Of a stretch of DNA of 64,000 bases, positions 25,580 to 35,037 are shown piece after piece (the first letter of the stretch is position 1; each line of letters begins with the position of its first letter). The DNA comes from Clostridium cadaveris. GTDB lineage: Bacteria > Bacillota > Clostridia > Clostridiales > Clostridiaceae. A program made the position numbers and the translations under genes. The DNA lies in NCBI RefSeq assembly GCF_020911725.1, contig NZ_CP076620.1, positions 2,865,001-2,929,000 of the forward strand, given 5' to 3'. Under the pieces are notes generated by a model, which saw only the letters and a list, made by a program, of their open reading frames with translations, was not told the origin of the DNA and did no database searches.

Positions 25580-25590
25580 ATGTAACTTTT

Positions 25591-25666
25591 TGGTGCAGCA
25601 TCAGGGACTCGAACCCTGGGCACCCTGATTAAGAGTCAGGTGCTCTACCAACTGAGCTAATGCTGC
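25591..25666 (-). tRNA. tRNA-Lys (anticodon CTT), copy 2
   Basis: Anticodon loop CTCTTAA, acceptor GCAGCAT, encoded CCA. Confidence 0.95.
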
Positions 25667-25670
25667 ATTA

Positions 25671-25747
<77 letters not shown>

Positions 25748-25763
25748 TTATTTATTAAATTAA

Positions 25764-25847
25764 TGGTGCAGATGAAGGGAGTCGAACCCCCACGCCGTAG
25801 GCGCTAGATCCTAAGTCTAGTGCGTCTGCCAATTCCGCCACATCTGC
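25764..25847 (-). tRNA. tRNA-Leu (anticodon TAG), copy 2
   Basis: Long variable arm, anticodon loop CTTAGGA, encoded CCA. Confidence 0.95.
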
Positions 25848-25900
25848 ATGCTAATTTTAAACATTTATTGATTTACATCCCATAAGTCAATTTTAAAAAT

Positions 25901-25975
25901 TGGCTGGGATAGCAGGATTTGAACCTGCGAATGACGGAGTCAAAGTCCGTTGCCTTACCGCTTGGCGATATCCCA
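25901..25975 (-). tRNA. tRNA-Gln (anticodon TTG), copy 2
   Basis: Like the other Gln copies but with a C-G pair in the T-stem (GCAGG with CCTGC) where copies 1 and 3 have U-G. Confidence 0.95.
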
Positions 25976-25978
25976 GTA

Positions 25979-26055
<77 letters not shown>

Positions 26056-26058
26056 ACA

Positions 26059-26135
<77 letters not shown>

Positions 26136-26165
26136 TTATATGTATTTAAAAGCCAAAAGCTTTTA

Positions 26166-26239
26166 TGGAGCGGGTGATGAGAATCGAACTCACGTAACTA
26201 GCTTGGAAGGCTAGGGCTCTACCATTGAGCTACACCCGC
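26166..26239 (-). tRNA. tRNA-Gly (anticodon TCC), copy 3
   Basis: Anticodon loop CTTCCAA, encoded CCA. Starts the second copy of the 341-base block. Confidence 0.95.
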
Positions 26240-26258
26240 ATATTATTTGTTTTTAAAG

Positions 26259-26334
26259 TGGTCGGGGTGACAGGGCTTGAACCTGCGACCTCATGCTCCC
26301 AAAGCACGCGCGCTCCCATCTGCGCTACACCCCG
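26259..26334 (-). tRNA. tRNA-Pro (anticodon TGG), copy 2
   Basis: Anticodon loop TTTGGGA, acceptor CGGGGTG, encoded CCA. Confidence 0.95.
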
Positions 26335-26345
26335 ATGTAACTTTT

Positions 26346-26421
26346 TGGTGCAGCATCAGGGACTCGAACCCTGGGCACCCTGATTAAGAGTCAGGTGCTC
26401 TACCAACTGAGCTAATGCTGC
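26346..26421 (-). tRNA. tRNA-Lys (anticodon CTT), copy 3
   Basis: Anticodon loop CTCTTAA, acceptor GCAGCAT, encoded CCA. Confidence 0.95.
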
Positions 26422-26425
26422 ATTA

Positions 26426-26502
<77 letters not shown>

Positions 26503-26532
26503 TTATATGTATTTAAAAGCCAAAAGCTTTTA

Positions 26533-26606
26533 TGGAGCGGGTGATGAGAATCGAACTCACGTAACTAGCTTGGAAGGCTAGGGCTCTACCATTGAGCTAC
26601 ACCCGC
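26533..26606 (-). tRNA. tRNA-Gly (anticodon TCC), copy 4
   Basis: Anticodon loop CTTCCAA, encoded CCA. Starts the second copy of the 416-base block. Confidence 0.95.
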
Positions 26607-26610
26607 ATAT

Positions 26611-26685
26611 TGGAGCGGAAGACGAGATTCGAACTCGCGACGTTCACCTTGGCAAGGTGACGCTCTACCACTGAGCCACTCCCGC
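26611..26685 (-). tRNA. tRNA-Gly (anticodon GCC), copy 2
   Basis: Identical to the copy at 24935; anticodon loop TTGCCAA, encoded CCA. Confidence 0.95.
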
Positions 26686-26690
26686 TTAAT

Positions 26691-26774
26691 TGGTGCAGAT
26701 GAAGGGAGTCGAACCCCCACGCCGTAGGCGCTAGATCCTAAGTCTAGTGCGTCTGCCAATTCCGCCACATCTGC
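26691..26774 (-). tRNA. tRNA-Leu (anticodon TAG), copy 3
   Basis: Long variable arm, anticodon loop CTTAGGA, encoded CCA. Confidence 0.95.
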
Positions 26775-26791
26775 ATACCTTTTTATTAAAT

Positions 26792-26867
26792 TGGTGGCTC
26801 ACCGGGGAATCGAACCCCGGACACCATGATTAAAAGTCATGTGCTCTACCGACTGAGCTAGTGAACC
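26792..26867 (-). tRNA. tRNA-Lys (anticodon TTT), copy 2
   Basis: Identical to the copy at 25116; anticodon loop CTTTTAA, encoded CCA. Confidence 0.95.
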
Positions 26868-26871
26868 AACT

Positions 26872-26946
26872 TGGCTGGGATAGCAGGATTTGAACCTACG
26901 AATGACGGAGTCAAAGTCCGTTGCCTTACCGCTTGGCGATATCCCA
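26872..26946 (-). tRNA. tRNA-Gln (anticodon TTG), copy 3
   Basis: Identical to copy 1, including the U-G pair in the T-stem; anticodon loop CTTTGAC, encoded CCA. Confidence 0.95.
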
Positions 26947-26949
26947 ATG

Positions 26950-27026
<77 letters not shown>

Positions 27027-27029
27027 ACA

Positions 27030-27106
<77 letters not shown>

Positions 27107-27132
27107 ATATCATTAAAAGCTAAAAGCTTTCA

Positions 27133-27206
27133 TGGAGCGGGTGATGAGAATCGAACTCACGTAACTAGCTTGGAAGGCTAGGGCTCTACCATTGAGCTAC
27201 ACCCGC
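27133..27206 (-). tRNA. tRNA-Gly (anticodon TCC), copy 5
   Basis: Anticodon loop CTTCCAA, encoded CCA. Confidence 0.95.
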
Positions 27207-27225
27207 ATATTATTTATTTTTAAAA

Positions 27226-27301
27226 TGGTCGGGGTGACAGGGCTTGAACCTGCGACCTCATGCTCCCAAAGCACGCGCGCTCCCATCTGCGCTACACCCC
27301 G
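27226..27301 (-). tRNA. tRNA-Pro (anticodon TGG), copy 3
   Basis: Anticodon loop TTTGGGA, encoded CCA. First gene after the array promoter. Confidence 0.95.
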
Positions 27302-27338
27302 ATTCATAATCAGTGCCGTCGTCCTGACGACATAGATT

Positions 27339-27367
27339 ATTCTACACGATATAAATTGATACGTCAA
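27339..27367 (-). promoter_or_regulatory. promoter of the tRNA array
   Basis: TTGACG (27367..27362), a 17-base spacer and TAGAAT (27344..27339) on the minus strand, about 38 bases before the first tRNA gene. A small hairpin (GTCGTC with GACGAC) lies in the leader. Confidence 0.8.
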
Positions 27368-27415
27368 TACTTTTTATAACTTTTTTTTAGTTTTTTTTAA
27401 ATTTATTTTATAACA

Positions 27416-27892
27416 TTATCTCATTATGTCCTTTAACCAAGAATTTATTACTCCATCTTTAATTTCTATGAACGCCATAGTATGTTTTAGTCCTCTTGGA
27501 AGCGATGTACTGCCTGGGTTGATAAGCCATATCCCATCATGCCTTTCAATAGATGCAATATGACTATGACCATATAGGGCTATATCAGCATTTAACTCCT
27601 TCGCTCTATAATGCAGGTTTAATAAACCGCTTTTCACTCCATATTCATGTCCATGTGTCATAAATATATTTTTACCCTCTACTTCTATGAGTTGATCTAC
27701 CTTAACAGATCTCTCAATGTCACAATTTCCTTTTACAAAAACAACATCTTTCCCTGTATACTTTTTTATTATTTCTACATCACTAACGTTATCACCTAAG
27801 TGTAATATTATATCTGCATTTTTACACATCTTTGCTGCCATCTTTATATAGCTTTCATATCTATGAGTGTCACTCAGTACTGCAATAAGCAC
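27416..27892 (-). CDS. YfcE/MJ0936-type metallophosphoesterase
   Basis: 158 residues. All metal-binding blocks of the calcineurin-like fold are present: LSDTHRY, LHLGDNVSD, KGNCDIE, THGHEYG and YGHSHIA. These small proteins hydrolyse phosphodiesters in vitro, but the natural substrate is not established. GTG start behind GAGGAGG. It follows rdgB with a 15-base gap, an arrangement frequent in Firmicutes, suggesting co-transcription. Confidence 0.92.
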   Translation of the reverse strand: MLIAVLSDTHRYESYIKMAAKMCKNADIILHLGDNVSDVEIIKKYTGKDVVFVKGNCDIERSVKVDQLIEVEGKNIFMTHGHEYGVKSGLLNLHYRAKELNADIALYGHSHIASIERHDGIWLINPGSTSLPRGLKHTMAFIEIKDGVINSWLKDIMR

Positions 27893-27907
27893 TATTATGT
27901 TCCTCCT

Positions 27908-28519
27908 CTACTTTATGCTTTGTACAATTTCTCTAACTTTTCCTAATGCTAAGCTTCTGTGACTTATTTTATTCTTCTCATAGCTATCAATTTCTCCAAA
28001 AGTCTTTTTATATTTTTCTATATAAAATAGAGGATCATATCCAAAACCATCTCTTCCTCTTAATTCCGTAGTAACTATTCCTCTCACTACCCCTTCTGCA
28101 TCGTATGAGATTCCATTGTCATCTATAAGAGTTATATGACAAATGAAACTTCCACCTCTATTTTCCCAAGGAATATCTTTTAAATTTTCTAAAAGTTTTT
28201 CATTGTTTTTATCTGAATCTGAAGGCTCTCCCGCATATCTCGCTGAGTATACTCCTGGTTCTCCATTAAGTGCATCTACACTTATACCAGAGTCATCAGC
28301 CATCACTATAAAATTATCATATTTCTTTGATATTAAATAATCATAAATTTCTTTTGCTTTTTTATAAGAATTTTCTTTGAATGTTGTTCCATCTTCTTCT
28401 ACTTCTATAAAAATCCCTTCATCTTTTAAAGACACGACTTCTATATCTATGTCCTTTAAAATTGCTTCTATCTCTTGTATTTTGTGTTTATTATTACTTG
28501 CTACTATTATTTTTTTCAT
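27908..28519 (-). CDS. rdgB: XTP/dITP pyrophosphatase (RdgB/HAM1 family)
   Basis: 203 residues. Removes non-canonical purine triphosphates (XTP, dITP) from the pool. Family signatures: VASNNKHKIQEIEAIL at the start, ADDSGISVDALNGEPGVYSARYAG, and GRDGFGYDPLFY near the end. Start is ATG at 28519 with GGAGG eight bases upstream; a longer in-frame extension to 28564 has no ribosome site. Confidence 0.96.
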   Translation of the reverse strand: MKKIIVASNNKHKIQEIEAILKDIDIEVVSLKDEGIFIEVEEDGTTFKENSYKKAKEIYDYLISKKYDNFIVMADDSGISVDALNGEPGVYSARYAGEPSDSDKNNEKLLENLKDIPWENRGGSFICHITLIDDNGISYDAEGVVRGIVTTELRGRDGFGYDPLFYIEKYKKTFGEIDSYEKNKISHRSLALGKVREIVQSIK

Positions 28520-28690
28520 ATCTATCCTCCTATTGATTATAAGACTCATAAAATTTCTTATCATCTGATTCTTCTTAGATAATCGTTAAATCATATTCAG
28601 TAATTTATAAAATTTTAGAAATATATATTCACTAAATCCCATTCTCTTACATATTATTTATATAAGGATTACTTTTGAGGAGATTTAAAA

Positions 28691-30052
28691 TTGAAGTATA
28701 TAGGCCCTTTTTTAAGAATTAATTCCATGACTCCAGAAAATATATCAAATCAATTATTATACTTTTCTAGAGAATCATTAAAGCATATAGCTTTAAATTC
28801 TAGATGTGGAATAACTACATCCCTAAAGGATCTAAAGATAAAATCTACGCCTAACACTGATATTAACATATTTAAGGAGAATTCTCCACTTTTATGTGTT
28901 TATAAAAAAGCTCATGACAAAATAATAAAAGGAAAGTATGGACCTTATTGGGATGATTCTTCTTTCAAAAAAGAACTCACAGTAAGTGGTAATGTTTATA
29001 TGACACTAAGCCTTTTAAAATTGGCTGATTACTATTATCAATTTGAAAAATTGGACAAGAACCTTTATTCTTTAGGAGTTCTATATTCACATATGGCAAA
29101 AGCTCAATTAGATTTCTATTTAAAATACCTAAGAAATGATGATGGAATGTTTGTAAATAAAAAGTATACTGGTTCAAATGGTAGCAACTTAGCTTTTGAA
29201 ATAAAAGATGATAAATACAAAGTTTCTGACCAATGCATGCTCATGGCTGCATATTACAAGTATTCTATAGATCCAAATGCTCATGATGCAGAACAATTTA
29301 AATCCTTTTCTAAAGATATACTAAATATGTTTACCACCTATAAAGATGAATTATACGAACTTCCGTCAGAAGAGATGTACAAATTTATTATGGGGTTAAA
29401 TATATACTATGAAGCTTCTAGAGATACTAATGCAGAACTTTTACTCATAGACTTAATGGACTGGGCTATTGATGACTTTTATACTCAGGAAAACAGCCAC
29501 AGCAATGACATAAGTGAATATTCACTGCTTCTAATAAATATAGATATGTTTAATAAAAATATGAACTCTGAATTCTTTCTTAAGGAAAAAGAACTTTTAT
29601 TGGAGAAACTCTCATTATCTTATGATGACAATATAGGCATATTTATAAAGAAGCAGGACAAAAAAGAAATCTCGTACTATGGTGAAGATTTTGTATCATA
29701 TATAGCTGCAATATATTCTTTCAAAGACGACTCAAAAATTTCAAATAAAATAGTTAATGTTTATAGAAAAGGTCTTATTTCATCTGGTATCATAGGTAGC
29801 TGGCCTGATCCGCCTGCCCTAAATAATTTAGAACGATATAGAGACTTTACCCAAAAATCTGAGGATTTAATTAGTGAAGATAATTTCAAACAAAATTCCA
29901 TCCCAACACCTGAGGCTTCGTCTATTGCTCCTATATTTTATAAATCAGTAAAATTTAAAACTAAAAAATATCAATTTACAGACATAAAAAATTCTTTTAA
30001 TGCTGACAACTCAATATATCCTATATTTTTATGTCTTTTCTGTTTAAACTAG
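28691..30052 (+). CDS. conserved-type clostridial protein of unknown function
   Basis: 453 residues, no signal peptide or membrane segment. Not recognised. It is rich in Tyr, Lys and Asp and looks mainly alpha-helical. Helix pairs such as YMTLSLLKLADYYYQFEKL, LGVLYSHMAKAQLDFYLKY and QCMLMAAYYKYSID suggest an alpha/alpha-toroid-like fold as in six-hairpin glycosidases, but no catalytic signature is evident. TTG start behind GAGGAG. It is a single-gene unit ending in a shared terminator, divergent from rdgB. Confidence 0.6.
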   Translation: MKYIGPFLRINSMTPENISNQLLYFSRESLKHIALNSRCGITTSLKDLKIKSTPNTDINIFKENSPLLCVYKKAHDKIIKGKYGPYWDDSSFKKELTVSGNVYMTLSLLKLADYYYQFEKLDKNLYSLGVLYSHMAKAQLDFYLKYLRNDDGMFVNKKYTGSNGSNLAFEIKDDKYKVSDQCMLMAAYYKYSIDPNAHDAEQFKSFSKDILNMFTTYKDELYELPSEEMYKFIMGLNIYYEASRDTNAELLLIDLMDWAIDDFYTQENSHSNDISEYSLLLINIDMFNKNMNSEFFLKEKELLLEKLSLSYDDNIGIFIKKQDKKEISYYGEDFVSYIAAIYSFKDDSKISNKIVNVYRKGLISSGIIGSWPDPPALNNLERYRDFTQKSEDLISEDNFKQNSIPTPEASSIAPIFYKSVKFKTKKYQFTDIKNSFNADNSIYPIFLCLFCLN

Positions 30053-30083
30053 CTATTAATCATTTTCATAAAACTTTGTAACG

Positions 30084-30135
30084 AAAAAGCCCATAAATTT
30101 AGCTTAATTTCAACTAAATTCAGGGGCTTTTTTTT
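30084..30135. terminator. bidirectional terminator between two convergent genes
   Basis: AAAAAGCCC pairs with GGGGCTTTTT, with inner arms AATTTAG and CTAAATT. T runs on both strands let it serve the unknown gene on the left and the peptide-binding lipoprotein gene on the right. Confidence 0.85.
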
Positions 30136-30158
30136 GTTGTTAATTATAAGTGATATTC

Positions 30159-31712
30159 CTATTTCATTGAAAACTCTATGGTCTTAAAGTTTATATTGTT
30201 ATTTCCATCAAGCTTTAAAGACGAAATATTAGGACTTACTCCATAACTCATGCTCGTATAACATACTGGAACGTATGGTACATCTCTTTTTAATATTTGA
30301 TTTAATAGAACCTTATCACTGTCACTTAAAGAAGTCTTATATTTTTGAAAAATCTTTTCATATTCAATGGATGAATATCCAGCATAATTTTTTTCGTTAT
30401 CTTTTGTCCAGTAATTAAAAAAACCTGTTGGGTTTTTGCTATCTTTAAATAGCTTCAATGCAAAACTAAAGTTTCCATTTTTTAATGATTTTTCATACTC
30501 TTCCTCATCTAAATACAAGGTTTTTGCATTAATCTCTAATTCTTCCTTAAGGACATTCTTAAGTTTTTCGCCGAGAAACATAGCCGTATTATTTTTAGGG
30601 CATAGCAAAGTTATTTCTGTGTCTTTATCAAAATTCATCTCTTTAAACCATTGATTCACCTTTGATAAATTTACACTGTCATGCTCATTAGTGCTCATAA
30701 CAAGCTTTGCTCCTTGTTCCCTGCTTATAAAGTTCATGTTCCCTCTTGTATCTACGAACCCACCTTCTTTATATATATCATCTTTTATATATAAAACTTT
30801 AAGTGCTTCTTCTATAGCTCTTCTAAAAACTAAATTTTCTCCTATCTTATCCTTTCGCATATTGAATACAACGGCATACATATCACCTACATAAGTGTAA
30901 TCAACAAATTCCTCTAAAGACTGGCTCTCTGCTATGGGTAGATTAAATAAAAAATCTACTTTCCCAAGTCCAAAAGCAGCCGTAGCCATTTCATTACTGT
31001 TTATAGATATAACAAGCTCCTTAGCTTTAGGAGTGTCCCAATACTTTTCATTGCTTTTTAGTTTTAAAGTTTTGCCGTCTTCTAGAGAAGCTATTTTATA
31101 TGGTCCACTATAATCTATCTTTTCATATTGATTTTTGTAATTCTTAAGTAAATCAAAATTTTTTCTAAGTCTAAATTCAGGTTTCGTTAAATTGTACAGG
31201 AAACTATCATCTTTGTAATTCATTCTTATCCTAAGATTTTTTTTGTCTACAGAATCTATTGCTACAGAACTAAACTGGCCTTTCCCTTGATTATAATCCT
31301 TTGCTCCAAATATACAATACATATTCTCTGCGCCTTCTATCTTTTGTTTTGGGTCTAATAAATTCTTGAAAAAATCCACAAAATCATAGGAAGTTATCTC
31401 TTTGCCATTACTCCAGAATATATCATCTCTTAATTTGAAATTGTAAGTAATTCCATCATTTGATACGCTATATTCTTTCGCTAATGCTCCTTCAATCTCT
31501 CCATTATCTCCCAAAGTTACAAGACCATCAAATAAAGCACAGGCTATTTCCTCCTCATCTTTATTTTGAAATGATACTAAAGATTCAGGCATATTTTCTA
31601 AACTGATTATAGGTACGCTTCTCTTTTCATCTTCTTTTGTAGCATTCTTTTCTATGCATCCACTAAATACTAATGGTATACATATAATAAATATCATCAA
31701 ACATTTTTTCAT
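30159..31712 (-). CDS. extracellular solute-binding lipoprotein, family 5 (oligopeptide type)
   Basis: About 517 residues from ATG at 31712. A lipoprotein signal ends in VFSGC, so the mature protein is anchored through the Cys. The SBP_bac_5 pattern is clear: LFDGLVTLGDNGEIEGALA, YNFKLRDDIFWSNGKEITSYDFVDF and YSGPYKIASLEDGK. No permease or ATPase genes lie nearby, so it is an orphan binding protein that may feed the Opp transporter at 43.5-49.2 kb or act as a sensor. It differs strongly from the OppA encoded there. Confidence 0.88.
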   Translation of the reverse strand: MKKCLMIFIICIPLVFSGCIEKNATKEDEKRSVPIISLENMPESLVSFQNKDEEEIACALFDGLVTLGDNGEIEGALAKEYSVSNDGITYNFKLRDDIFWSNGKEITSYDFVDFFKNLLDPKQKIEGAENMYCIFGAKDYNQGKGQFSSVAIDSVDKKNLRIRMNYKDDSFLYNLTKPEFRLRKNFDLLKNYKNQYEKIDYSGPYKIASLEDGKTLKLKSNEKYWDTPKAKELVISINSNEMATAAFGLGKVDFLFNLPIAESQSLEEFVDYTYVGDMYAVVFNMRKDKIGENLVFRRAIEEALKVLYIKDDIYKEGGFVDTRGNMNFISREQGAKLVMSTNEHDSVNLSKVNQWFKEMNFDKDTEITLLCPKNNTAMFLGEKLKNVLKEELEINAKTLYLDEEEYEKSLKNGNFSFALKLFKDSKNPTGFFNYWTKDNEKNYAGYSSIEYEKIFQKYKTSLSDSDKVLLNQILKRDVPYVPVCYTSMSYGVSPNISSLKLDGNNNINFKTIEFSMK

Positions 31713-31769
31713 ATAATCACCCGTCATAAAATCTTATCTTAAATTATTGACAGGATTTAAAATGTTTAA

Positions 31770-32210
31770 TCACTTAGGAATATATCTATAAAAATTCATT
31801 TCATTTAAAGATTTTTGGGTTTTTAAAAACATTTTCCCATCTATAAGCCAAATTTTTCGCAAAAAATATAGATACCTATTCATCTTTACTTTAGAATCAA
31901 ATTTTCCAGTAATTATATATATTCCTTTTGATACATTTAATTCTTTTACTTTTTTCTTAAATTTCTCTACATGATTAAAGTCTACTAATCCTGATTTTTC
32001 AAATTTAAAGTAGTATTGATATTTGAATCCTCTCAATATCATTTCCATAATTTCTTTATCTTTGTATAATAAAAGATATTGTGTGTCATATTTCCAACAA
32101 ATTCTGGTTATATTATAATATACATTATTGATTTTTATTTTTTTTAGTACCTCAGTATTTGCATCAATTGTTTCATTAGATTCGGCTACTTCTTTTAATA
32201 TTTTTTTCAT
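31770..32210 (-). CDS. protein of unknown function, possibly with a nuclease-like fold
   Basis: 146 residues, basic and Tyr/Lys-rich. The stretch VDFNHVEKFKKKVKELNVSK followed by GIYIITGKFDSK resembles the C-terminal part of Mrr-type restriction-endonuclease-like domains. The catalytic Asp and Gln-x-Lys residues are not obvious, so an inactive or unrelated fold is just as likely. It lies 57 bases upstream of the peptide-binding lipoprotein gene on the same strand. Confidence 0.5.
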   Translation of the reverse strand: MKKILKEVAESNETIDANTEVLKKIKINNVYYNITRICWKYDTQYLLLYKDKEIMEMILRGFKYQYYFKFEKSGLVDFNHVEKFKKKVKELNVSKGIYIITGKFDSKVKMNRYLYFLRKIWLIDGKMFLKTQKSLNEMNFYRYIPK

Positions 32211-32305
32211 ATCCCTGTCTTATAAAATTGATTTATATATTATATGATGTAAAAAACTGTGATATAATATAGCTAGTATAAAATCCTAATAATTTGGAGG
32301 TTTTT

Positions 32306-32554
32306 ATGGTATTATTTATTCAAATATTAGCAGCTATTACTATGTTATTTTTTATAGGTATGACTATTGCTGCTTTTGTAACTTTAAATAAAATGTTTTA
32401 TCAAATGAAGTATAAAAATTACATTTTGGAAAAATTAAACCAAAATATAGTTTTATTAAGAAAGGATTATGTAGATGACCAATCATTTTACAATGATTGT
32501 GACGATGAAGCTTTAGATGATGAACCCATAATAGAAAAAAAAGAAGCTGAATAA
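32306..32554 (+). CDS. small single-pass membrane protein, acidic C-terminus
   Basis: 82 residues from ATG at 32306, which follows GGAGG. One N-terminal membrane helix (about 3-27), then a short basic stretch and an acidic tail (DCDDEALDDEPIIEKKEAE). No family recognised. The tail codons overlap a hairpin that terminates transcription from both sides. Confidence 0.6.
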   Translation: MVLFIQILAAITMLFFIGMTIAAFVTLNKMFYQMKYKNYILEKLNQNIVLLRKDYVDDQSFYNDCDDEALDDEPIIEKKEAE

Positions 32555-32572
32555 ATATATACAGCTTCTTTT
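32541..32572. terminator. bidirectional terminator at the end of two convergent small genes
   Basis: AGAAGCTG (32542-32549) pairs with CAGCTTCT (32562-32569), with A and T runs outside. The left arm lies within the last codons of the small plus-strand gene. Confidence 0.7.
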
Positions 32573-32580
32573 CATATATT

Positions 32581-32901
32581 CTAATATACATTAAGCATTG
32601 TAAAGCATAAAGATCCTATGGATAAAAGCATACAAATAAATGAATATGTAAATTTTGAAGTCTTATTTTTGCCATAGGTAAAAAACTTAGCCGACCACAA
32701 GAAAAATGTTATGCTCATTGATATTTGCAGTGCGTAATAATTATTTAAAAACTTGATATAAATTATATTATGAGTGGATAGAAAAACACTTATTAAAACT
32801 ATTATAGTAAATGTTACTGATGCCCAGCTTAATACCGTCAAACCGTCTTTTATTAATGACTTTAACGATACTGAATTTCTATATATATTATTGTATCTCA
32901 T
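32581..32901 (-). CDS. small membrane protein, three helices, unknown function
   Basis: 106 residues with hydrophobic segments at about 19-40, 53-70 and 83-103. ATG follows GGAGGAAATCAG. No known family recognised. It lies upstream of, and points the same way as, the unknown gene at 31770, but a terminator and the convergent small gene separate them. Confidence 0.6.
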   Translation of the reverse strand: MRYNNIYRNSVSLKSLIKDGLTVLSWASVTFTIIVLISVFLSTHNIIYIKFLNNYYALQISMSITFFLWSAKFFTYGKNKTSKFTYSFICMLLSIGSLCFTMLNVY

Positions 32902-33019
32902 CTGATTTCCTCCACAAAATTTTTTCTTTAACTCATTTTACTAGTTTACTATTTTAAAATACTTTTGTAAATACCACTTTATGGAATGTTAATCATTTTA
33001 AGAAAATCTTAAAATTTCA

Positions 33020-35011
33020 TCAATTTATCATTTCAGTAAATTCATCTTCAGAAAGTATCTTAACTCCTAATTCTACAGCTTTATTATACTTGGATCCTGC
33101 TTCTTCACCTGCTAAAACATAATCTGTTTTTTTGCTTACACTAGATGATACTTTTGCACCTAAAGATTCAAATTTTGCTTTGATATCTCCTCTAGAATAG
33201 TTCTTCAAGGTTCCTGTAACGACTACTGTTTTACCTTGGAATGGATTCTCAACTACTGATGTCTCTTCAAATCTAGGAGTAACCCCTAAATTTAAAAGAT
33301 CATTTATTGATTTTTGAATTCTTTCATCTTTAAAGAACTCAACTATGCTTTTTGCAACTATATCTCCTATATCTTGAATAGAAACTAGATCTTCAACCTT
33401 TGCATTTCTGATTCCATCCAAACTTTTAAAGTTCTTAGCTAAATCCTTAGAAGTTTTTACTCCTACATTAGGTATTCCTAAAGAGTATACAAATGAACTT
33501 AAATCACAATTTTTGCTTTTTTCTATAGCATTTAGTAAGTTTTGTGCTTTTTTCTCACCAAATTTCTCTAAGGTTAATAGTTCTTCCTTCTTTAAAGTAT
33601 ATAAATCACTTAAAGACTTTATGTCTAGTTTTTCAAATAGCTGCTCTGCAGTTTTTTCGCTAAATCCTTCTATATTCATGGCCTCCCTGCAGGCAAAATG
33701 TACTATGCTCTTTACCATTTGTGGCTTACAGGACAATGTATTCTCACAAAAATAATGTGCTCCATCCAAAACAATCTCACTTCCACAATAAGGGCAATGA
33801 GTTGGAGGTATTATCTCTTTAGTAGTTTCTGTATTTTCCTCAGCTACTCCCATGATTTCAGGAATTACATCATTAGATCTTCTTACAAATACCTTTGATC
33901 CCAGTCTAACTCCTTTTCTATGAATATCATCCATGTTATTTAAAGTGGCTCTTTTTACAGTAACTCCTGCTAATTCCACCGGTTCTAATATAGCAGTTGG
34001 ACTTACTCTTCCACTTCTTCCAACATTCCATTCTACATCCATAAGAGTTGTAACTGCTTCTTGAGCTTCAAACTTATAGGCTATGGCCCATTTAGGAAAT
34101 TTCACAGTATATCCAAGAAGCTCTCTAGTCCTCATATCATTTATTGCTATTACGACACCATCTATATCATAATTTAAATCAAATCTTATATGCTCTATAT
34201 ATTTTATTTCTTTTTCAATTTCTTCCATATCAGAGCATTGTTTTAAATAGTCATCCATTAAGAAACCTTTTTCTTTTATAAAGTCCATCATTTCCATATA
34301 AGTTTTAAATGGTGTTCCCTCATTATATCCTACATCATAGAAAAATGCCGTAAGATTTCTTTTTGCAGTTTCCTTTAAATTTAGGTTTCTTAAAGCTCCC
34401 GCTGCTCCATTTCTAAGATTCTTTAGAGGCTCTTCTGCACTTTTATTATATGCTTCAAAAGCTTCTCTAGTCATTATAGCCTCTCCATGTATCTCTATTT
34501 GATAATCATAGTCTATCTTTAGAGGAAGTGACTTTATTGTCTTTGCTTGAGCTGTAATATCCTCTCCAACCTCTCCTGTTCCTCTAGTCGCAGCTTTTAC
34601 AAAAATCCCACTTTCATCATAAGTACAATTTAAAGTAAGCCCATCAAACTTTTTCGTAACAACATAAGATATTTGTGGAAGAGGGCTTTCTGCTGTTTTA
34701 TTATAGTCCTCTACTGCTTTCAAATTTTTTCTATGCCAATCTTCAAGCTCTCCTAATGTCTGAGCTTTATCCAAACTCCATAACCTAGCTTTATGTGTAT
34801 ATTTTTTAAATTGAGGAAGTACACCATCACCAACTCTAACTGTTGGTGAATAAGGAAGCACTATCCCTGTTTCCTCTTCTAATTTTCTTAATTCATCATA
34901 TTTTATATCATAATCCTTATCACTTACTGAAGGATTATCTAATACATAATATTCATGAGAATATCTATTAAGCTCTTCTATTAATTCCTCTATTCTTTTT
35001 CTCTTATCCAC
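33020..35011 (-). CDS. ligA: NAD-dependent DNA ligase
   Basis: About 663 residues. Domain Ia ([15 protein letters not shown]), adenylation motif KFDG with the nucleotide-accepting Lys (in [13 protein letters not shown]), OB-fold, four-Cys zinc finger (CPYCGSEI to CENTLSC), helix-hairpin-helix repeats and a C-terminal BRCT domain ([18 protein letters not shown]). The residue two before the catalytic Lys is Thr where most LigA have Glu; this variant form also occurs in C. botulinum. GTG at 35011, eight bases after GGAGG, is the best start; in-frame starts further upstream overlap pcrA. Confidence 0.96.
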   Translation of the reverse strand: MDKRKRIEELIEELNRYSHEYYVLDNPSVSDKDYDIKYDELRKLEEETGIVLPYSPTVRVGDGVLPQFKKYTHKARLWSLDKAQTLGELEDWHRKNLKAVEDYNKTAESPLPQISYVVTKKFDGLTLNCTYDESGIFVKAATRGTGEVGEDITAQAKTIKSLPLKIDYDYQIEIHGEAIMTREAFEAYNKSAEEPLKNLRNGAAGALRNLNLKETAKRNLTAFFYDVGYNEGTPFKTYMEMMDFIKEKGFLMDDYLKQCSDMEEIEKEIKYIEHIRFDLNYDIDGVVIAINDMRTRELLGYTVKFPKWAIAYKFEAQEAVTTLMDVEWNVGRSGRVSPTAILEPVELAGVTVKRATLNNMDDIHRKGVRLGSKVFVRRSNDVIPEIMGVAEENTETTKEIIPPTHCPYCGSEIVLDGAHYFCENTLSCKPQMVKSIVHFACREAMNIEGFSEKTAEQLFEKLDIKSLSDLYTLKKEELLTLEKFGEKKAQNLLNAIEKSKNCDLSSFVYSLGIPNVGVKTSKDLAKNFKSLDGIRNAKVEDLVSIQDIGDIVAKSIVEFFKDERIQKSINDLLNLGVTPRFEETSVVENPFQGKTVVVTGTLKNYSRGDIKAKFESLGAKVSSSVSKKTDYVLAGEEAGSKYNKAVELGVKILSEDEFTEMIN

Positions 35012-35037
35012 AGCCATTTCCTCCATGAAGCCTGATT

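Larger units (their letters stand above)
26533..26948. repeat. 416-base tRNA block, copy B
   Basis: Second copy of 24857-25272, including the spacers between tRNA genes, so it arose by segmental duplication and not by gene-by-gene gain. Confidence 0.9.
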
